From Peristeroidobacter agariperforans (lineage in GTDB: Bacteria > Pseudomonadota > Gammaproteobacteria > Steroidobacterales > Steroidobacteraceae): a DNA stretch of 64,000 nt. The notes beneath the pieces are model-generated. The model did no database searches. It had not been told where the DNA came from and was given only the letters and a program-made list of their open reading frames with translations. Numbering within the stretch: position 1 is the first letter of the stretch; every line of letters begins with the position of its first letter. The stretch lies in NCBI RefSeq assembly GCF_004138335.1, contig NZ_RYFW01000001.1, positions 2,873,244 to 2,937,243 of the forward strand, given 5' to 3'. The position numbers were made by a program, and so were the translations under genes. Below, piece after piece: positions 16,504-23,916 of this stretch.

Positions 16504-18368
16504 TGACACCTCGAGTGGGACAGCGAGCTGCAGCGCTGGCGGTGATGTTGGCGCTGTGCGCGTCGACCGCACTCGGTCAGACGAAGCGCAGACCGCCCGC
16601 CGACGATATCTTTCTCGATCACCCGTCCCAGGATAAGAACGCGACGGTGATGCCGTCGGCGAACGCGCGGCCAGTCGAATCCTTGTTCGCTTCGCGCGCG
16701 TTGCTGGATGCGTCGATTGCCCGCTCCTCGAACAACGAGTGGTTTTTGACGGGCACGGTGCTGCGTGCGTTGCCACGCGATGGCATTCAACTTTGGACGT
16801 CGAGGGATCGACGTAGCTGGCGCTCGCTCGGCATCGTTCATGCGAAGGGCGAGCGAGTCACGGCGCCGGACATTGCAGTTCACGGTGACTCGCTTTATCT
16901 CACCTATACGGATGCGGCGGGCTGCGCTCGCGTGGCGCGTGGATCGGCGGCAAAGCCAGCCGAGCCTTACGTCGGTTCGCCCTGTCTCGTCAAGAATGCT
17001 GCCGACGCCTCGTTGTTCATCGATGACGATGGCTCGGCGTATCTGCTCTGGGGTGCAGGCATGATCGCGCGGCTGCAGACGGACATGCAGCGCCTGGCCG
17101 AGACGCCGCGTTTCCTGAAGCCGGATCCAGCGCTGCTTGCGACCAATCCGCCGCCGGGCAAGGATTGGCCGGTGCGAACGCGCGTTGGCTCGGCGGGGGC
17201 TGCGATGTTCAAGGACAACGGCCGCTATGTGCTGCTGGCCAACGAAGTCACGGGACGGATGCGCAGCCCGACCGACGATGTGTTCATGGCCGAAGCGCCG
17301 ACGCCGTATGGTCCGTTCTCCCTGCGCTATCTCGCAGTTCCTCACGCTGGTCAATCCTCGATCGTGCGGGATGATCAGGGCGCGCTGTACGCGAGCTACA
17401 ACCCGAAATGTGAAGACGACTTCTCGTTGTTCTGCGAGCAGGTCGGCCTGGTGCCGCTCGAGCGCTCGCCGGATGGGCGTCTGCGACAGTCAGCAAACAT
17501 TCTCACCGAGAACAGTGCCGTCGCGTCTGCGCGTCCGCTGCTCACCAGTGAGATGATGCGCGATCCGTCCGTCGCGCTCGGCGGCGACGGTCAATACTAT
17601 CTGGTCGGCACGCAAGGCGGATTCGGCTACGCATATCCCAACGGCGGCATTACGTTGTTCCGTTCGCAGGATCTGAAGACCTGGGAGAAGGGCGCGACAG
17701 TCTTCAATTGGAAAGGTCTGGGGCGCACGTTCAAGAACACTGCAGAGCTGTGGGCGCCAGAAATCACCTGGGTGGACAGCGATCAGACCTACTACATCGC
17801 GTTCTCCATCATGGAACGTGACGTCGGCGGCAAGACCTGGATCTATCGCTCCAAGACGGGCAAAGCGGAAGGCCCGTATGAAAACGTCGCGCGCGAAAAC
17901 TTCGTGCAGGGCATCGACGGGTTCCTGTTCGAAGATGGCGGCGATCTTTATCTGCTGTGGGGCGGCGGCAATCTCGGCAAGCTGAATGCCAAGCGCGACG
18001 CATTCGACGGACCGGTGCGTCGGCTCGTCGATACCGACGGCGAGCACATCGGCTACGAAGGCAACGCACTCATCAAGATTGGCGACACCTATTTCGTGAC
18101 CGGCGCCGAGTGGAATGGTCCGCTGCGCACCCATGGAACCTACGACATGATGTACGGCAGCTCGAAGTCTCTATTCGGTCCCTACACCAAGCGCAGGCTC
18201 GGCGCTCCGCACGCGGGGCACGGCACGCCGTTCCGAGACAAGGAAGGTCGCTACTGGTCGACGATGTTCGGCAACGACGTGACTTCGCCGTGGCGCCGTC
18301 AGTTCGGGCTCATCCCGCTGGACATCGGCGACGAGCGCGCCATTCGCGTGCCCGGCATCCAGCGCTAG
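16503..18368 (+). CDS. Exported two-lobed GH43 family protein
   Basis: A 621-aa protein with a signal peptide (RAAALAVMLALCASTALG) and two five-bladed-propeller lobes of the GH43 type in tandem. The C-terminal lobe (about 340-621) has classical motifs: MMRDPSVALGGDGQYYLVGT for the catalytic Asp region, and ELWAPEITWVDSDQTYYIAF with the general-acid Glu. In the N-terminal lobe (about 50-330) the matching block reads TAPDIAVHGDSLYLTYT, with Asp in place of the acid, so it may be a non-catalytic or altered lobe. The ATG overlaps the sulfatase stop (TGATG); a longer upstream frame inside the sulfatase gene is rejected. The last base pairs overlap the convergent neighbour. Arabinan or galactan side chains are plausible targets. 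Confidence 0.85.
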   Translation: MTPRVGQRAAALAVMLALCASTALGQTKRRPPADDIFLDHPSQDKNATVMPSANARPVESLFASRALLDASIARSSNNEWFLTGTVLRALPRDGIQLWTSRDRRSWRSLGIVHAKGERVTAPDIAVHGDSLYLTYTDAAGCARVARGSAAKPAEPYVGSPCLVKNAADASLFIDDDGSAYLLWGAGMIARLQTDMQRLAETPRFLKPDPALLATNPPPGKDWPVRTRVGSAGAAMFKDNGRYVLLANEVTGRMRSPTDDVFMAEAPTPYGPFSLRYLAVPHAGQSSIVRDDQGALYASYNPKCEDDFSLFCEQVGLVPLERSPDGRLRQSANILTENSAVASARPLLTSEMMRDPSVALGGDGQYYLVGTQGGFGYAYPNGGITLFRSQDLKTWEKGATVFNWKGLGRTFKNTAELWAPEITWVDSDQTYYIAFSIMERDVGGKTWIYRSKTGKAEGPYENVARENFVQGIDGFLFEDGGDLYLLWGGGNLGKLNAKRDAFDGPVRRLVDTDGEHIGYEGNALIKIGDTYFVTGAEWNGPLRTHGTYDMMYGSSKSLFGPYTKRRLGAPHAGHGTPFRDKEGRYWSTMFGNDVTSPWRRQFGLIPLDIGDERAIRVPGIQR

Positions 18369-18970
18369 AGGCTGCGGAGCCAGGCGTGCCCGGGGTGGCA
18401 AACCTCGAGGGCTTGCGCCAGCCAAAGGCGGTCCGCCGGAGGTAGTGTCGGCAAGGTTTGTTCGAAGTCGTCCTGATCCTTCGTGCGCGGATTCTTTGCT
18501 TTGTAGAGCAGTACTACCTGCGGGCAGAGATAGGGGATGCCGCGCGTCGTTCGGCGACTCATCGCCGACAGCGGCAGCGAGATGGAAGGGTTGCGGCGGA
18601 ACTGCCAGTGAGTCTGGGACGCTTCGTTCAACAGCAATTCCAGTCGTGTCCCGTTACGCTCCGCGTGTACTTCGTGAATCGGCAGCGCGAGCTCTTCAGG
18701 CTCCGTCCAAGGCTGCTGTTGTCCATCGACCATCTTGTGTACAGACCAGCCGGATAGAAATTGCCGAAGGCTTTGCTGATCCCGCCGCAGCACTGCTACG
18801 TCGATGTCCTGATGAGCGCGATGGCTCGCGCCTCGATGCAGGTCGAGTGCCCAGCCTCCTGCAATCCACCAGGGAGCGAGGTATGCCGCGAGGATGTTGC
18901 AGACCGGGGCCAGCGCGTCCAAGTCAGGATTGCGGCCGGCTCCCTTCCGGGAGCTGACCGAGAAAGTCAT
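18365..18970 (-). CDS. Nucleotidyltransferase-like protein (aminoglycoside 2''-adenylyltransferase fold)
   Basis: A 201-aa protein resembling the family of small nucleotidyltransferases related to aminoglycoside 2''-adenylyltransferase. The block WWIAGGWALDLHRGA, followed by HQDIDVAVLRRDQ near residues 34-62, provides the GG and DxD-like metal site. ELLLNEASQTHW and VVLLYKAKNPRTKDQDDF further match the fold. Substrate and any resistance role are unknown. The ATG start at 18970 overlaps the upstream lipoprotein gene by 47 nt. A TTG at 18922, one base after that gene's stop, is an alternative that would remove the overlap and 16 residues. The stop codon lies in a CTAG shared with the stop of the convergent GH43 gene. 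Confidence 0.7.
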   Translation of the reverse strand: MTFSVSSRKGAGRNPDLDALAPVCNILAAYLAPWWIAGGWALDLHRGASHRAHQDIDVAVLRRDQQSLRQFLSGWSVHKMVDGQQQPWTEPEELALPIHEVHAERNGTRLELLLNEASQTHWQFRRNPSISLPLSAMSRRTTRGIPYLCPQVVLLYKAKNPRTKDQDDFEQTLPTLPPADRLWLAQALEVCHPGHAWLRSL

Positions 18971-19505
18971 TGAGGCTGCGGCGGCCGTCCTGCCATTCTT
19001 CGTAGCGTCGCGGCGCCTCGGGATTGCCGCTGGCAGTGAGCTCGATGCGAGTCGAGTGGGAGATGGCGCGCAGCTCGTCGCGGCTGATCGGGAAATAGAT
19101 GGGACTCGATCCGGGAATCGGCAAGGGCAGCGCCTGGCTGATGCCCAGCTCCGAGACTTCGCCGGGGTGGCGCGTGAGGGCGACGGTGCGATCGCCCAGG
19201 TTCACTTCGATCTGTTTGAACGCCTGTTGGAATGCGCCAGCCGGGTCGGACCACGGTTCGGTCGCGCCCCACAGAATGGCGACCAGGTAGAGCTTGCGCT
19301 CGCCCATGCGATTTACTTCGATCGCGGTCAGCTGGGCGTAGTCCCGCGCGTTCAGACTCGGTGCTGGTTCAGCTCGAATGAGCACGAGCGGTTCGGTCTG
19401 GGCGGTGATCGTGACGGATGACTTGGGATCCATCCATGACTTGACCGTCGGCTGCGCTACGCACCCCGCCAGCATCAACGTCAGAAGCAGCGCTGAATAT
19501 TTCAT
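18924..19505 (-). CDS. Putative lipoprotein, unknown function
   Basis: A 193-aa protein with a lipoprotein signal: MKYSALLLTLMLAGC, with Cys at 15 in an LAGC lipobox. The mature part carries no motif I recognise; it includes a segment rich in charged residues and YFPISRDELRAISHSTR near residue 140. It is encoded downstream of the membrane protein and ECF sigma factor genes on the same strand. A role in the envelope-stress or sensing system encoded by that operon is plausible but not shown. Confidence 0.72.
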   Translation of the reverse strand: MKYSALLLTLMLAGCVAQPTVKSWMDPKSSVTITAQTEPLVLIRAEPAPSLNARDYAQLTAIEVNRMGERKLYLVAILWGATEPWSDPAGAFQQAFKQIEVNLGDRTVALTRHPGEVSELGISQALPLPIPGSSPIYFPISRDELRAISHSTRIELTASGNPEAPRRYEEWQDGRRSLNDFLGQLPEGSRPQS

Positions 19506-19554
19506 GGACGGTCCCCACAGGCCAGGATGGGCCGATCTTACAAGAAGCGCCGAA

Positions 19555-20142
19555 TCAGCGCTCCGGTTCCCCCAACGCCGACAGAGCGTCGATCTCCCGC
19601 TGGCACTGCGCCGCCTTGTATCGCTCGTAGATCATGGAAACGACGAGCCATGCGACCAGCATGCCGAGTACGCCCCACGGCGCCGATGTTCCTCGAGTCT
19701 GCGGATCGCCGAAGAAGTTCCAGCCGAGCATGGCGATGACTCCGGGCGCCATAGGCAGCACGTACCAACGCCATAGCGTTCGATGGATATCGCGCTTGCG
19801 CTCCAGCTCGCGCTTATAAAACGACAGGCTGGCTGCACTGGATTCGGACGGGTCGGTCCTGAACGGGGCAGTCCGCCGGCGCCACTGCCACATGCCGTAA
19901 GCGGCGCCGATCAATAACAGCGCCGCCGCCGATTTGACCCAGGGATGGGGCGCCAAGAGGATCACTACCGAGCACCCGGCCAGCGCCAGCAGGCCCGCGC
20001 CTTGTTCCAGCCAGTTACGGATGCGAAAGGCTCGGTGCAACTCGCCAGTGCGATGGCGAACATAGGAAACAGACATCGCGGGTACCCCCGTGGATTGCGC
20101 GCGCCAGAGAGCTTTGATGGGAGCGTCGTTGTGCTCGGTCAT
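19555..20142 (-). CDS. Membrane protein co-encoded with an ECF sigma factor
   Basis: A 195-aa protein with about four hydrophobic segments, at roughly 47-66, 68-86, 126-145 and 152-172. A basic, charged stretch (FYKRELERKRDIHRTLWRWY) lies between the second and third segments. The N-terminal 45 residues are predicted to be cytoplasmic. Its start overlaps the stop of the ECF sigma gene by 4 nt (ATGA), so it is translationally coupled. By position it could be the anti-sigma factor for that sigma, though no zinc-binding anti-sigma motif is visible. Confidence 0.75.
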   Translation of the reverse strand: MTEHNDAPIKALWRAQSTGVPAMSVSYVRHRTGELHRAFRIRNWLEQGAGLLALAGCSVVILLAPHPWVKSAAALLLIGAAYGMWQWRRRTAPFRTDPSESSAASLSFYKRELERKRDIHRTLWRWYVLPMAPGVIAMLGWNFFGDPQTRGTSAPWGVLGMLVAWLVVSMIYERYKAAQCQREIDALSALGEPER

Positions 20143-20708
20143 GACTGATGTCCCTCGTACAACTGTACGAGCAGGCGTTTGGCTCGATGGATCTTGACGC
20201 CGACGTGGCTCATGGACAGGCCGGTCACCTCGCTGATCTGTGCGGTGTCCAGGTCATCCAGATACAGCAGCACGATCTGGCGATCGAGCGGTTTGAGCTG
20301 GCCGATCAGCGTGTTCAGCAGCCCGAGCCGCTGTTCATCGTCGAGCTGACGAGCCGCATCGTGAGGATCGATGGGCTCGATGATTTCTTCCAGGTTGCAC
20401 AGCTCGCGATGGCTCAGGCGCTGGCGTCGAGTGACGTGCCGGGCCGCCATGTTGTGCGCCACCCGATACACCCAGGTGCCGAGCGAGCAGCGGCCATCGA
20501 AAATCGCAAAGCTTCGCCACAGTTCAAAATAGATCTCTTGTTGGAGATCCGCGCGCAGCTCGCGATTGGCTTCGTTCGCGTAGGCGATGCGTGCAATGGC
20601 TGGCCCGAACTCGGCCACGGCGCGAGCAAACAACCGATCCGCGGCGTCGGCGGTTTCGGCAGATCGAGGCAGCGCGTCCCAGGGCCTATCGGGTGAAAGT
20701 CCGTCCAT
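20139..20708 (-). CDS. ECF-type RNA polymerase sigma factor
   Basis: A 189-aa sigma-70 family protein with regions 2 and 4 only. Region 2 includes LQQEIYFELWRSFAIFDGRCSLGTW and VYRVAHNMAARHVTRRQR (about residues 53-98). Region 4 has the helix-turn-helix DLDTAQISEVTGLSMSHVGVKIHRAKRLL near residues 150-180. It is translationally coupled to a four-TM protein gene and lies 42 bp downstream of the secretin N-domain gene. It is the second sigma factor of this leftward operon, which suggests a cascade or a two-signal arrangement. Its target promoters are unknown. Confidence 0.9.
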   Translation of the reverse strand: MDGLSPDRPWDALPRSAETADAADRLFARAVAEFGPAIARIAYANEANRELRADLQQEIYFELWRSFAIFDGRCSLGTWVYRVAHNMAARHVTRRQRLSHRELCNLEEIIEPIDPHDAARQLDDEQRLGLLNTLIGQLKPLDRQIVLLYLDDLDTAQISEVTGLSMSHVGVKIHRAKRLLVQLYEGHQS

Positions 20709-20750
20709 GCACAGTTAGTACGCGCTGCCCGGGTTTTCTTACACGCCAGT

Positions 20751-21350
20751 TCAGTTTGACTTGGTGGCGGGCGAAGCGCATTTCTCGGGCGTGTAAGGCT
20801 CCCCGGTATCGAGCGCGGTCACGATTTTTTCCAGGCGCTTCACGTTGGCGTAGGTGTCCACGAGCAGCAGATTGTTCTTGCAGGGCAAGGCTACCAGATG
20901 GGCTTGTTGGGGCAGCAAGGGGCGCAGAATGGGGACCAGCATCGCCGCCGATACGTTCTTGATGGAGAAGACCCGGGTGACGTATTCGGCGCTGGCGTAA
21001 GAGCCATCGTTGGTCAGCATGGGAATGGCCAGTTGGCGCGCGCTCGCGTCAGGCACGACACGGACATATTTGCCGTCGTCGACCGCGGTGAATCCGTGCA
21101 CCTGTAGCACGGACAGCAGCGTGGGATAGTCGAGGCCATCGGGATCGAGGCCGATCACGGTCACGTCGCCGGCAACGCGTGGGTCGACAAGAAACTTCTT
21201 GCCGGTTTTCTTGGCCGTGCCCGCGATCACTTGTGCAATGGGAACGGCATCTTTGCTGGTGGAGGGCGAGCTTTGCGCTTGCGCGTGAGGTGCGAGCAGC
21301 AGCGCGAGAACAGCGCACGCGTGCGAGAAGATGCGGAAACGGGACTTCAT
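20751..21350 (-). CDS. Stand-alone secretin N-domain (GspD N0/N1-like) protein
   Basis: A 199-aa exported protein with a signal peptide ending at APHAQA. The mature part looks like the periplasmic N-domains of a type II secretion secretin. An N0-like segment runs over about 35-105 (KFLVDPRVAGDVTVIG, LLSVLQVHGFTAVDDGKYVRVVPD). An N1-like segment runs over about 125-188 (TRVFSIKNVSAAMLVPILRPLLPQ, NNLLLVDTYANVKRLEKIV). The pore-forming secretin domain is absent, so it cannot form a channel. Its start overlaps the stop of the PstS-like gene by 4 nt (ATGA), which indicates coupled synthesis. It may dock onto a secretin or act as a periplasmic partner of the PstS-like protein; this is inference. 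Confidence 0.82.
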   Translation of the reverse strand: MKSRFRIFSHACAVLALLLAPHAQAQSSPSTSKDAVPIAQVIAGTAKKTGKKFLVDPRVAGDVTVIGLDPDGLDYPTLLSVLQVHGFTAVDDGKYVRVVPDASARQLAIPMLTNDGSYASAEYVTRVFSIKNVSAAMLVPILRPLLPQQAHLVALPCKNNLLLVDTYANVKRLEKIVTALDTGEPYTPEKCASPATKSN

Positions 21351-22792
21351 CGGGGAACACTCCTTTCAGGGATGAGGTCGGACTCGGAAAGTGTCTGCCA
21401 GGGGCGGGACCGCTGTGCCTTCGCTTCATGCTCCTCGAGGCCGACGAACCCGGAGCCGCCGCGAGCGAAACGCTCCAGTGACTGCAGCTCGCGCATGACG
21501 TCATAGGCTTCAGTCACGCGAGTGAGGTGTGTCAGGTCCACATACAGATAAATCGGCCGGGCGAGCGGATAACTGCCGTCTGCAAACGCCGCGGTGGAGG
21601 GCTCCGGGCCTTCGAGGGCGCTGGCGGAGAGTTGGTCTCGGTTCTCGCGATAGAACTCGTAGTCCACGAGCACGAAGGCATTCGGGTCGGCCCAAAGGTT
21701 CTGTGGAATCAGCGATGCGGTTTGTTCGACTTCCGAGTAGAGACGATCGCCACGCACCGTGTGGCAGAGCTCCGCGTGCAGGGTCGGGTTGGCGATGCGC
21801 AGCCTTTCGATAGATCGCTGCGCGTTGCAGCCAGGCTCGAGCAGCGCCGTTGCGAACAGCTGGTGCAGGGGAGTGGCGCGAGCGGGTCCAAACAGCGCGA
21901 TGGGGCGGTACTCGAGTTTGAAATCGACCTGGTCCCAGGTGACGTTCGAGTTGTCGATGAAGCGCGCCGGCTCGAGGGGATCGGGGATGCGTTTCGCGGC
22001 CGCAAGATACACATCGCTGGCTGACAACTTCATTGGCGTGCTGTCGCGACCGCTCGTGAGTACCAGCGCCTGATAGCCGAGTTTCGACTCGATAATTCTG
22101 TCGATGCCATTGCGACGGCAGGTCGCAAATTCAGCATGAGCAATGCGCCGGGACGCTACCACCATATCGAACTGCCGAGCGTTGCCAGGTGCGCACAGCG
22201 CTGCAAGAGCCGCGTCTGCTTCGATCGTCTCTACACGGGGCGTGGCGCCGGATTTGCGGGGTGGCTGACGGTTTATAACGCTTCGTACCAGCGCATCCGT
22301 GAGCGGCGACACTGCAATACGCGCTGCCTGTTGCGATCGAATCAGCCCGCCCTGCATCGTCTGCTCCGAGGGGCTCGGTACAGCCGCGGCGGAACCTGCT
22401 GCTGCCGGTCCCGACTGAGCGGGGAAGCCGGTGTTTGCGGGCGAGCCTGCCGGTTCGTGTGCGTTGTCGATGCCAAGCGGGGCCGCGTCGTTTCCTTCGG
22501 GCACGAACCCCGGGCCGAGCGATCGCGGTCGATACGCGGCCGGGTCCGACTTTGCAGCGGCGATCTGCGCTTGCGACTGCGCGGGTTCTGCACGCTCGGA
22601 GGAATGCTTTTCAAGAACTAACATTCCGCCGGCGAACGCCGACCCCACGATGAGAAACACCAGGGCGCGGGTCCGCAGCGACCAGGAGCGCCGCTTTGCT
22701 CGTGCGTCCTGCGCCTGCAGCTGCTGCTTGAGCCGACGCGCGAACTGAGGCGGCGGGTCGCGTCGAAGTGCTTTCAAGAATTCGTCATTCAT
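21347..22792 (-). CDS. Membrane-anchored PstS-like periplasmic sensor, candidate anti-sigma factor
   Basis: A 481-aa protein with three parts. Residues 1-40 are cytoplasmic and charged (MNDEFLKALRRDPPPQFARRLKQQL), like the short cytosolic arm of some sigma regulators. One transmembrane helix follows at about 43-62 (ALVFLIVGSAFAGGMLVL), then a proline/alanine/serine-rich linker to about 150. The rest resembles a PstS-type phosphate-binding protein: ISPLTDALVRSVI-like opening, DMVVASRRI, SKLGYQALVLTSGRDSTPMKLSASDVYLA, and DGSYPLARPIYLYVDL near the end. The gene begins 15 bp after an ECF sigma gene and overlaps the secretin N-domain gene by 4 nt. I infer a one-pass sensor that couples a periplasmic ligand to the sigma factor. 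A canonical anti-sigma domain is not recognised. Confidence 0.72.
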   Translation of the reverse strand: MNDEFLKALRRDPPPQFARRLKQQLQAQDARAKRRSWSLRTRALVFLIVGSAFAGGMLVLEKHSSERAEPAQSQAQIAAAKSDPAAYRPRSLGPGFVPEGNDAAPLGIDNAHEPAGSPANTGFPAQSGPAAAGSAAAVPSPSEQTMQGGLIRSQQAARIAVSPLTDALVRSVINRQPPRKSGATPRVETIEADAALAALCAPGNARQFDMVVASRRIAHAEFATCRRNGIDRIIESKLGYQALVLTSGRDSTPMKLSASDVYLAAAKRIPDPLEPARFIDNSNVTWDQVDFKLEYRPIALFGPARATPLHQLFATALLEPGCNAQRSIERLRIANPTLHAELCHTVRGDRLYSEVEQTASLIPQNLWADPNAFVLVDYEFYRENRDQLSASALEGPEPSTAAFADGSYPLARPIYLYVDLTHLTRVTEAYDVMRELQSLERFARGGSGFVGLEEHEAKAQRSRPWQTLSESDLIPERSVPR

Positions 22793-22807
22793 CGCTGCTT
22801 CCTGTCA

Positions 22808-23338
22808 TCACCATTGCGAACGCAGCGTCTGAACGATTCGATACAACGAGGTACCGACGTTCGATTCGCTCAACCCGGTGAGGCGCGCGATCTCGCGATT
22901 GTTGAGAGCGGCGCCATACTTCAGTGCGATCAGCTCTTGCTCGCGTTCGGGGAGTCGGGCGGTGAGCCGGCCCAGTCGTGACAAATCGGAATCTCGCACG
23001 GCCTCCAGTTCCGGCGTGATCTCGGCGGCAAGATCGACGGCGGCATCCAGCGGCGCGTGCGGGCGGCGGGAGCGCAAGTAGTCGATGCCCACGTTCTGGG
23101 CGATGCGGAACAGCCACGTCGAGAATCCGGCCAGGTCGCGACGATAGCGGGCGCGGGCCGACCAGGCCTTCTCGAAGGTACGTGCGGTCAGGTCCTCGAC
23201 CTCGGCTCCGCCACCCAGCCTGAACCGGAAATAGTTGTAAATGCGTGGCAGCTGATCCGCGTACACCGCGTCCCAGTCCACTTTGTCCGCCGGCTCCCGG
23301 GAGCGGGCGTTGGCCATGTCCATCTGTTGCGAGACCAT
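22808..23338 (-). CDS. ECF-type RNA polymerase sigma factor
   Basis: A 176-aa sigma-70 family protein. Region 2 runs over about residues 25-90 with YNYFRFRLGGGAEVEDLTARTFEKAW and FSTWLFRIAQNVGIDYLR. Region 4 runs over about 120-175 with LPEREQELIALKYGAALNNREIARLTGLSESNVGTSLYRIV. Nearby ATGs at codons 6 and 8 could be the true start. It is the first gene of a leftward run of seven genes and is divergent from a small lipoprotein gene. The next gene, a membrane-anchored PstS-like protein, is the natural candidate for controlling it. Confidence 0.91.
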   Translation of the reverse strand: MVSQQMDMANARSREPADKVDWDAVYADQLPRIYNYFRFRLGGGAEVEDLTARTFEKAWSARARYRRDLAGFSTWLFRIAQNVGIDYLRSRRPHAPLDAAVDLAAEITPELEAVRDSDLSRLGRLTARLPEREQELIALKYGAALNNREIARLTGLSESNVGTSLYRIVQTLRSQW

Positions 23339-23453
23339 GAAAGGTATATACGGCGCAGGCCCGGAAGTATCACGGCCATCGGTGAAAGGGCAGTGTCAAG
23401 CTGGCCTGCCGCGGATGATTCCGTCACCATAGCGGCGAGGTAAAGAAGCCACC

Positions 23454-23915
23454 ATGCGATCCGTATTCATCCTGCTCGTTCCCGGCATCCTCGCCCTGGC
23501 CGCCGGCTGCGGCGAACAACGCGGCCCAACCGTCTATGTCCTCGAGGGACAGCAAACGGTCGAGTTGAAAGCAACGGCATCGCCCATGAAGGTGCAACCG
23601 GGCGGGCAGGTGGTGTTACATGTCGAGCGCCGCACCACCGGGCAGTGGAAGAAGGTTTCGCGCAGCGAGCTCAGGCCCGGCCAGTGCTGGGTGTATCGGC
23701 CGCCGGTCGAAGTCGAGCCCGAAGTGGCGCACAGCGTCCAGTGGGAAGTGGTTCCCGAGAACGCGGTCGAGTTCCACAGCGAGTACCAGCTCGATCAATC
23801 GCGCGTCGCCACCGTGCGCGCGTCGGGTAAGGTGACATTGACGCCGATTGATAAAGTCAAATGCGAAGAAGATCGCGTCGTGGCCGGCAACACGATCGAG
23901 ATCGACGCCTCCTGA
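23454..23915 (+). CDS. Small putative lipoprotein
   Basis: A 153-aa protein with a lipoprotein signal: MRSVFILLVPGILALAAGC, with Cys at 19. It has no recognised domain; the mature part is predicted to be beta-rich and includes a charged segment with two further Cys (PGQCWVYRP and DKVKCEED). AGGTAAAGAAG lies upstream of the ATG. It is divergent from the ECF sigma operon and convergent with the BNR-repeat exoprotein gene, whose stop is 2 bp away. It may belong to the sigma regulon, but no motif shows this. Confidence 0.75.
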   Translation: MRSVFILLVPGILALAAGCGEQRGPTVYVLEGQQTVELKATASPMKVQPGGQVVLHVERRTTGQWKKVSRSELRPGQCWVYRPPVEVEPEVAHSVQWEVVPENAVEFHSEYQLDQSRVATVRASGKVTLTPIDKVKCEEDRVVAGNTIEIDAS

Positions 23916-23916
23916 T

